This document shows, piece by piece, positions 59,148-64,000 of a stretch of DNA of 64,000 bases. Location of the stretch: assembly GCA_016800925.1 (NCBI GenBank), contig JABCPU010000030.1:248001-312000 (forward strand), read 5' to 3'. Below the pieces are notes generated by a model that did not search any database, was not told the DNA's origin, and saw only the letters and a list, made by a program, of their open reading frames with translations. Within the stretch, counting starts at the first letter, position 1. Each line of letters opens with the position of its first letter. This DNA is from Suillus spraguei. Lineage: Eukaryota > Basidiomycota > Agaricomycetes > Boletales > Suillaceae. A program made the translations under genes and the position numbers.

Positions 59148-59619
59148 TGTTACGAACTGGGTGGCGTCACCAGCGACAATGAAAAGACACAGACGGTCTG
59201 CTGGGAGTTCTTACAATGCTCAAAAGAGAGCAAGGTGAAAGTACAAGGAACACGTTCCGAGTACGATCAAGGGTTCAGCCTCTAGGATAAGTCCAAGAGG
59301 TATCCGCGAGAATAGAGACTAAGGCTAAGGAGTGCTTAGACTTAGAGACGATTCAAGACGACTTAGGTTGGAGACCTAAGCGAAGGAGATTCCAGGTAAA
59401 ACCCAGTAAGATTAAAGTAGGGAATCTACTACAAGTACACTGTGCTTAAATAGGCCAATATGTGCGCACAGACCAAGGGAAGTGTGGGAACGTAAGTGCG
59501 TATCCAAAGAAGGAAGGCAGCTGTAGTACAGATGCGTTGAGCATATGAGTCAGAGTCACGTCATGTAATATATATATGGTAAAGTAAGAAAATGAATAGG
59601 GGCACGTACGATTGTAACA
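59148..59619 (-). repeat. 3' LTR of right chromovirus (family A)
   Basis: 472 bp, plus strand TGTTACGAACTGG to GATTGTAACA. The TATA box region and ACTTTAATCTT are conserved. The bases outside (CTTAT, 59143-59147) would be the target duplication, but the other side is beyond the window. Confidence 0.95.
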
Positions 59620-59632
59620 TTACCCCCTTTTT
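59620..59632 (-). promoter_or_regulatory. Polypurine tract
   Basis: On the minus strand AAAAAGGGGGTAA lies directly before the 3' LTR, the position of the plus-strand primer in LTR retrotransposons. Confidence 0.75.
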
Positions 59633-59651
59633 ACACGTAAAGTCACCGACT

Positions 59652-59996
59652 TTACATATCTTGATTCGCATAGTAGACGGGGTCATCACTAAACTCGTAG
59701 TCTTCATCAGCAAATGATCCACCCATCATATACTTCGCTTCTTCTAGACCAGCGCGACGCTTAGAGTCTCCCCTTTTCTCTGCACGAGTGCGTTCCTTGT
59801 CAAGCTGCTTTTCCCAAGCACGAAGTGCGTCGTAAAATCCTTCATCCTTCCAAGTTAACTCGAAGGGTGGAGGCCCAACTCGGTCAGGACAATAGAGGGA
59901 TAAATGGGTGGGCGACCAGTATCTGCAAACCTTGCACTGATACTCCGCGCAGTTCTTTTGGCGATGTCCTAGTAATCCACAGATCCGGCACTTCAT
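59652..59996 (-). CDS. Small zinc-knuckle protein in the chromovirus 3' region (ORF4)
   Basis: 114 residues. Residues 3-16 form a CCHC knuckle (CRICGLLGHRQKNC, C-x2-C-x4-H-x4-C), and residues 21-36 a variant one (CKVCRYWSPTHLSLYC, C-x2-C-x6-H-x4-C). A charged helical part follows (LDKERTRAEKRGDSKRR) and an acidic end. It overlaps the stop of ORF3 by four bases (ATGA), suggesting coupled translation. Gag already has a knuckle, so this is a second potential nucleic-acid-binding protein of the element. Function unknown. Confidence 0.8.
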   Translation of the reverse strand: MKCRICGLLGHRQKNCAEYQCKVCRYWSPTHLSLYCPDRVGPPPFELTWKDEGFYDALRAWEKQLDKERTRAEKRGDSKRRAGLEEAKYMMGGSFADEDYEFSDDPVYYANQDM

Positions 59997-61120
59997 GTTC
60001 TCGTCAGGGTTGGAAGAAACTTTGCGTAAGGGGACGGGGAAATGATGGGCGTGGGACTGGTGGATCTAGCGCGTTTCTTTCCCTTCTTCTTCGTCATACG
60101 TTTTAAGGCAAGGGTGTTCTGCCGCTTAAGCTGCGCTTGTTGAGCGGTGGATAACGTGTATGCCGATGTGGGGAGATCCGGGGTAACTGTTCGTTCAGCA
60201 GCCGCAAGGAGTTCGGTGGATGAAGAGGGGGAAGTGATGCCGAAGTCTTTTACTAAGACCGGTGAAACGGGATCCATAGGACCGAATGATGGTGGAATAG
60301 TCATAGGAGGATGAATATGAAGGTCGCGAAGTCTAGGGCCAAGGGTCACCAACTCAGTGGCAGAAATCCCTAACGATTTAGCGGCCGCATACTGCTCCTC
60401 CGTGCATGGTTCATATAGCCATGCTGGGTGTTCATGGGTAGTTGTAATAGGGGGCGGTGAAGTTGGTCGTTGAATTGGGGAAGGGGTTCGCGGAGAAGCA
60501 AGATCACTTTGCGTCTGCTGTAGATCAGTAATGGCTTCTTCCACTAAGTTTCGGGCTGCTCTTGTTTCAGTGACGGACTGTTGGATGGTTTCGACGACTT
60601 GGTTTGTAAGTTGTCCGATCTCTTGGACAGCAGTGTATAAGCCAGTAAAGGCATCAAGACTAGTATAAGCGCGTGAAGAAGAGGGTGCTGGGACAGGAAG
60701 TGGCGCATCTTCCTGCGGAGAGGGAGGTCGAGCAATACCTGCTCGATGCTCGGCAATGATATGAATAGCTTCTTCAACATCATTCTTAAAGGAATCGGGA
60801 AGAAGCAACATAGCGTAAGCACGAATGCGTTTTTGAAGATGAAGGAAGCGGTGACGGAGAGTAACTTCTGTTGTTTCTTTGGCGGTGGCTTCAATAAGGG
60901 CTGCGATGCGAATGATGTTGACGATGAGGAGTGCAGGGAAGGCACCTCTTTCAGTAAGGATTCTTTCGATCTCGAGGGCATGTCCCTCGCAGAGAATGGC
61001 GGCTTCGATGTAGGAGGAGTTGTCGATCTCAGCGGTAAGGGTTTCGTATCGTTCGGTTTCAGAGTCGGAGTCATTGGTGGTAGCGACGACAGGTGTAATG
61101 TAGGCAGTGGGGAAAGACAT
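59993..61120 (-). CDS. Extra 3' ORF of the chromovirus (ORF3), complete
   Basis: 375 residues, starting 55 nt after the pol stop. Order: an acidic N-terminus, a helical region of about 130 residues, a Pro/Ser-rich linker (PPSPQEDAPLPVPAPSSS), a predicted coiled coil (IGQLTNQVVETIQQSVTETR), further Pro/Ser-rich segments, and a basic stretch near the end (KRMTKKKGKKRARS) that could be a nuclear localisation signal or RNA-binding patch. No signal peptide or membrane span, so not env-like. The frame is intact although pol of the same copy is broken. Confidence 0.82.
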   Translation of the reverse strand: MSFPTAYITPVVATTNDSDSETERYETLTAEIDNSSYIEAAILCEGHALEIERILTERGAFPALLIVNIIRIAALIEATAKETTEVTLRHRFLHLQKRIRAYAMLLLPDSFKNDVEEAIHIIAEHRAGIARPPSPQEDAPLPVPAPSSSRAYTSLDAFTGLYTAVQEIGQLTNQVVETIQQSVTETRAARNLVEEAITDLQQTQSDLASPRTPSPIQRPTSPPPITTTHEHPAWLYEPCTEEQYAAAKSLGISATELVTLGPRLRDLHIHPPMTIPPSFGPMDPVSPVLVKDFGITSPSSSTELLAAAERTVTPDLPTSAYTLSTAQQAQLKRQNTLALKRMTKKKGKKRARSTSPTPIISPSPYAKFLPTLTRT

Positions 61121-61175
61121 TTCGATGCTGGTAATTGATCAAGTGCTAGTGCGGTTGATTGACTGGGGAAAGAGT

Positions 61176-64000
61176 TTAGAGGGCGTGTTGCTTCTTATAA
61201 GCATTCAAGATTCGAGCGGAGTTCTTCAAGTTCTTTTCTGGGAGCCATTCATTATCTCCCGATGAGTATCCTTTCCAAGAAACAAGATATCGTCGGCGAT
61301 TTCCGGTTCCTTTGTGAGAAAGAATCGCTTCAATTTCATATTCTTCTTCTTCTTCGATGATGTCAGGGGGTGGTTCAGGGAAGTTCGGGCCATGTACGTC
61401 CGTTTCGCTATAGGATGATAAGACAGAAGCATGGAATGTGGGGTGAATCTTCCACTGTGGTGGGAGCTGGAGCGTGAACGTGATAGGAGATAAGACATCG
61501 ACGATCGGGAAAGGTCCATATCGTTTCGGTGCCAATTTTCTCGATGGGAGCTTGAGTCTAAGATTAGCGGCGGATAGCCAAACCTTATCTCCGATCTTCC
61601 ATGGGGTGTACTTATCTCCTCGGGATCGTTCGGCCATTGTCTGCATGGCAATGTTGTGACAGGCGATTGCTTCTTCTCTTATCTTTTGCAGAGATCGTAC
61701 TCGATCTTCTGCTGCGGGGACGGATGAATCAGGGATCAGGTGAGGGATTGCGCGTGGTTCATATCCCATCATCAAATAGAAGGGTGATGCATTTCTTGCA
61801 TCGTGTTTTCGGTGGTTGTGGACGAACTCGGCGATTGGTAGGTGTTCTACCCAATTTTCTGGGTTGTTACGGCAGTAAATACGGAGGTATGTTTCAAGTT
61901 CTTGGTTTAGTCTTTCAGTTTGACCATCAGTCTGCGGGTGATAGGCCGTGGATGGAGCGATGACATAGTCAAGAAGTCGGGCAAGTTCCTTAGAGAAGCG
62001 AGATAGGAACTGCGGGCCTCGATCCGATATAACTTTGTCATGGAGTCCAAATCGACGGTAGACGTGTTTCAAAAATAGTTTAGCAACGCCTTCAGAAGTG
62101 ATGGTTTTCAAACAAGGGATAATAATTACCCCCTTCGTAAGGCCATGGTCTACCACGACCATGATACTGTCAAAGCCTCCAGAGACGGGGAGGTCGGTGA
62201 TAAGATCAACGGAGACCTGGGAGAACGGGCGAACAGCCGATGAAGGAATAGGCGTGAGCGGAGGTCGAACGGATGAGTATCCGCTTTCATTTGCTGACAA
62301 AGGGCGCACCCTCGACGTATTTTCGAATATAAGAGCCCATTGCAGGCCACCAAGCTTCCCGTTTGACGAGTTCTTCAGTTTTGAATCTACCGGGGTGGCC
62401 CGCGGTAGGATGATCATGATACCTTTTCAGGATATCGGAGCGATGCGCCGGTGGAATATAAGCGCGATTCTTGAAATAGAGGACGTTCTCCTCAATCTTC
62501 CAATCAGAGAGTGCCGATTTCATAGGAGGCAGGCACACGCCGTCAAGGGCATCAGATGCCGTTTTAAAGACGGGTCGTCGAGGGGGTCAGAGGATGACAG
62601 CACATCCTTCAGATCGGTGTCAATAAGACGAACGAATAGAGCGTCAGGGAGGAGGGTCTGGTCCTCGTTATCGTCTTTGCCAGAGTCATAATCAGGCCGG
62701 CGGGATAGTGCATCAGGTACTGCTAATTTAGTACCTGCAACGTGATGCAGTTCGATGTCGTAAATAGACAAAATCAATTGCCAACGTGCTTGGCGACGGG
62801 TGAGCTTCTGTGCACTTCTAAAGTACAGAAGGTTCTTATGGTCGGTGAATACCAGGACGGGGTGTGGGTTTCCTTCGAGATAATGATGCCATTCGTTCAA
62901 TGCCCGGATCACGGCAAGGAGTTCCCGATCAAAGATCTGGTAATTGCGTTCTGCGGGGTTCAAGGACTGTGAGAGGTATGCACAAGGGTGATAAACACCA
63001 TTCTCATCAGTCTGCAGGAGAACTCCGCCGGTTGCTACAAGCGAAGCGTCGGTAGCAATGGCAAATTGTCGGGAAGGATCAGGGTTACGGAGTACCGGTT
63101 GGGAAGTGAAGCGTCGTTTCAGTTCTTCGAAAGTGTCCATACATTCGGTTGACCATTCAAAGGCCTTATCTTTCTTTGTCAAGTCGATGAGGGGTCTGGC
63201 GATGTCCGAATAGTGGGAAATGAATGTGCGGTAGAAGTTGCAAAAACCGAGGAATGACCGAACATCTTTTACAGATTTCGGGGTTGGCCATTCGGAGATT
63301 CCCTTGGTCTTGGCGGTGTCCATAGCAACTTGTCCGGGGCGAATTATCATTCCGAGGTATTCCACTTCTTCTGCATCAAAGGTGCATTTCTCCGGTTTCA
63401 AAAACAGGTGTTCTTTTCGTATTTTCATTAAAACTCGTCTGGTCCGTTCACGGTGTTCTGCCATTGTTGTAGAGAAAATCAGGATATCATCCATATAGAT
63501 GACCATCCATCCTTCATTGATTTCTTGTTGAAAGGTGCGATTCATGTATGCTTGAAAAGTTGCCGGGGAATTGCAGAGGCCAAAGAACATGACGTTTGGT
63601 TCAAAGAGGCCAAATTCCGTGGTAAACGCAGCTTTCCACCTATCATCAGGATGAATGCGAATGTTGTTATAACCGGACCGGATATCCATTTTCGTAAAGA
63701 ACCGTGCGTTATGAAGGCGTGCGACAAGGGAAATAGGGAGTGGAAGCGGGTATGCGTTCTTAACGGTCCAATCATTGATGTAGCGATAATCTTGACAAGG
63801 ACGCAGTTCTCCACTCTTCTTTCCTACAAAGAAGAAACCACTAGCTTGAGGTGATTTCGATTCTGAGATAAAGCCTTTCGCAACGTTTTCATCGATAAAC
63901 GTTTTGACAGCAGTGCGTTCTTTTTCCGATAGCGGGTAGACCTTAGACGTCGAGGGATGAAACCGGGTTTGGTGTCGATCCGATGATCGATACCAGGGCG
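61176..64000 (-). pseudogene. Chromovirus pol, right copy, four one-base deletions, partial
   Basis: Aligned to the left copy, it lacks a single A (plus strand) near 62572, 62271, 62307 and 63950. These shift the frame in the RNase H-integrase linker, twice around the integrase zinc finger, and before the reverse transcriptase. The reverse transcriptase (YMDD), RNase H, integrase core and chromodomain are otherwise conserved. Either decay or sequence error; all four losses are of the same base. Confidence 0.85.

Larger units (their letters stand above)
59148..64000 (-). mobile_element. Ty3/gypsy chromovirus, right copy (3' part)
   Basis: Same family as 1-6317, also on the minus strand: 3' LTR (59148-59619), polypurine tract, zinc-knuckle ORF, ORF3 and most of pol, running off the right edge. 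Pol carries four one-base deletions relative to the left copy, whereas the two 3' ORFs are open. Confidence 0.93.

Overview
The window looks like a repeat-rich stretch of an Agaricomycete-type (basidiomycete) fungal nuclear genome. The evidence is the many 45-65 nt introns with GT(A/G)(A/C)G donors, Ty3/gypsy chromoviruses, a Helitron helicase relic, GH18 chitinase genes of mushroom type, and a large membrane protein I know only from basidiomycetes. No rRNA, tRNA, CRISPR or bacterial features were seen.

Layout. 1-6317: one copy of a Ty3/gypsy chromovirus on the minus strand (5' LTR, gag, pol, start of an extra 3' ORF). 7100-12534: a dead Helitron helicase whose frame is intact apart from nonsense codons, split by two solo LTRs with perfect target duplications and ending near a hairpin like a Helitron 3' terminus. 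12568-16516: a GH18 chitinase-like gene with a huge Asn/Pro/Ser minisatellite tail and a degenerate catalytic motif. 16517-27517: sparse region with direct repeats, a small secreted protein gene, a four-exon gene of unknown function and a six-exon metallothionein gene built of tandemly duplicated exons (a stray copy of its last exon lies at 20621). 28167-36614: a damaged TBC (Rab-GAP) gene, a WD40 scrap, a five-exon gene of unknown function and a basidiomycete-type membrane protein. 37225-40271: a pogo-like DNA transposon. 40470-44689: a divergent pair of mitochondrial genes, an MDL1-type ABC transporter and a GEP4-type phosphatidylglycerophosphate phosphatase. 45204-48267: a second, broken chitinase copy in a segmental duplication. 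48270-51320: a second copy of the pogo-like element in the opposite orientation with a complete transposase gene. 51854-59075: nested solo LTRs, retroelement scraps and a multi-copy transposon-associated gene relic. 59148-64000: the 3' half of a second chromovirus copy, with a decayed pol but intact extra 3' ORFs.

Most notable: (1) the modular metallothionein gene, whose exons are each too short to stand out as open frames; (2) the chromovirus, which carries two extra ORFs after the integrase/chromodomain and a primer-binding site complementary to 11 nt just downstream of its own LTR TATA box, the layout of Tf1-type self-priming; (3) the Helitron relic broken by eight TGA and one TAA with no frameshift in the part followed; (4) the tail expansion and catalytic-site decay of the chitinase pair. 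Several single-base indels break otherwise good frames in a mobile element and in a housekeeping-type gene, so assembly error should be excluded before calling these pseudogenes.
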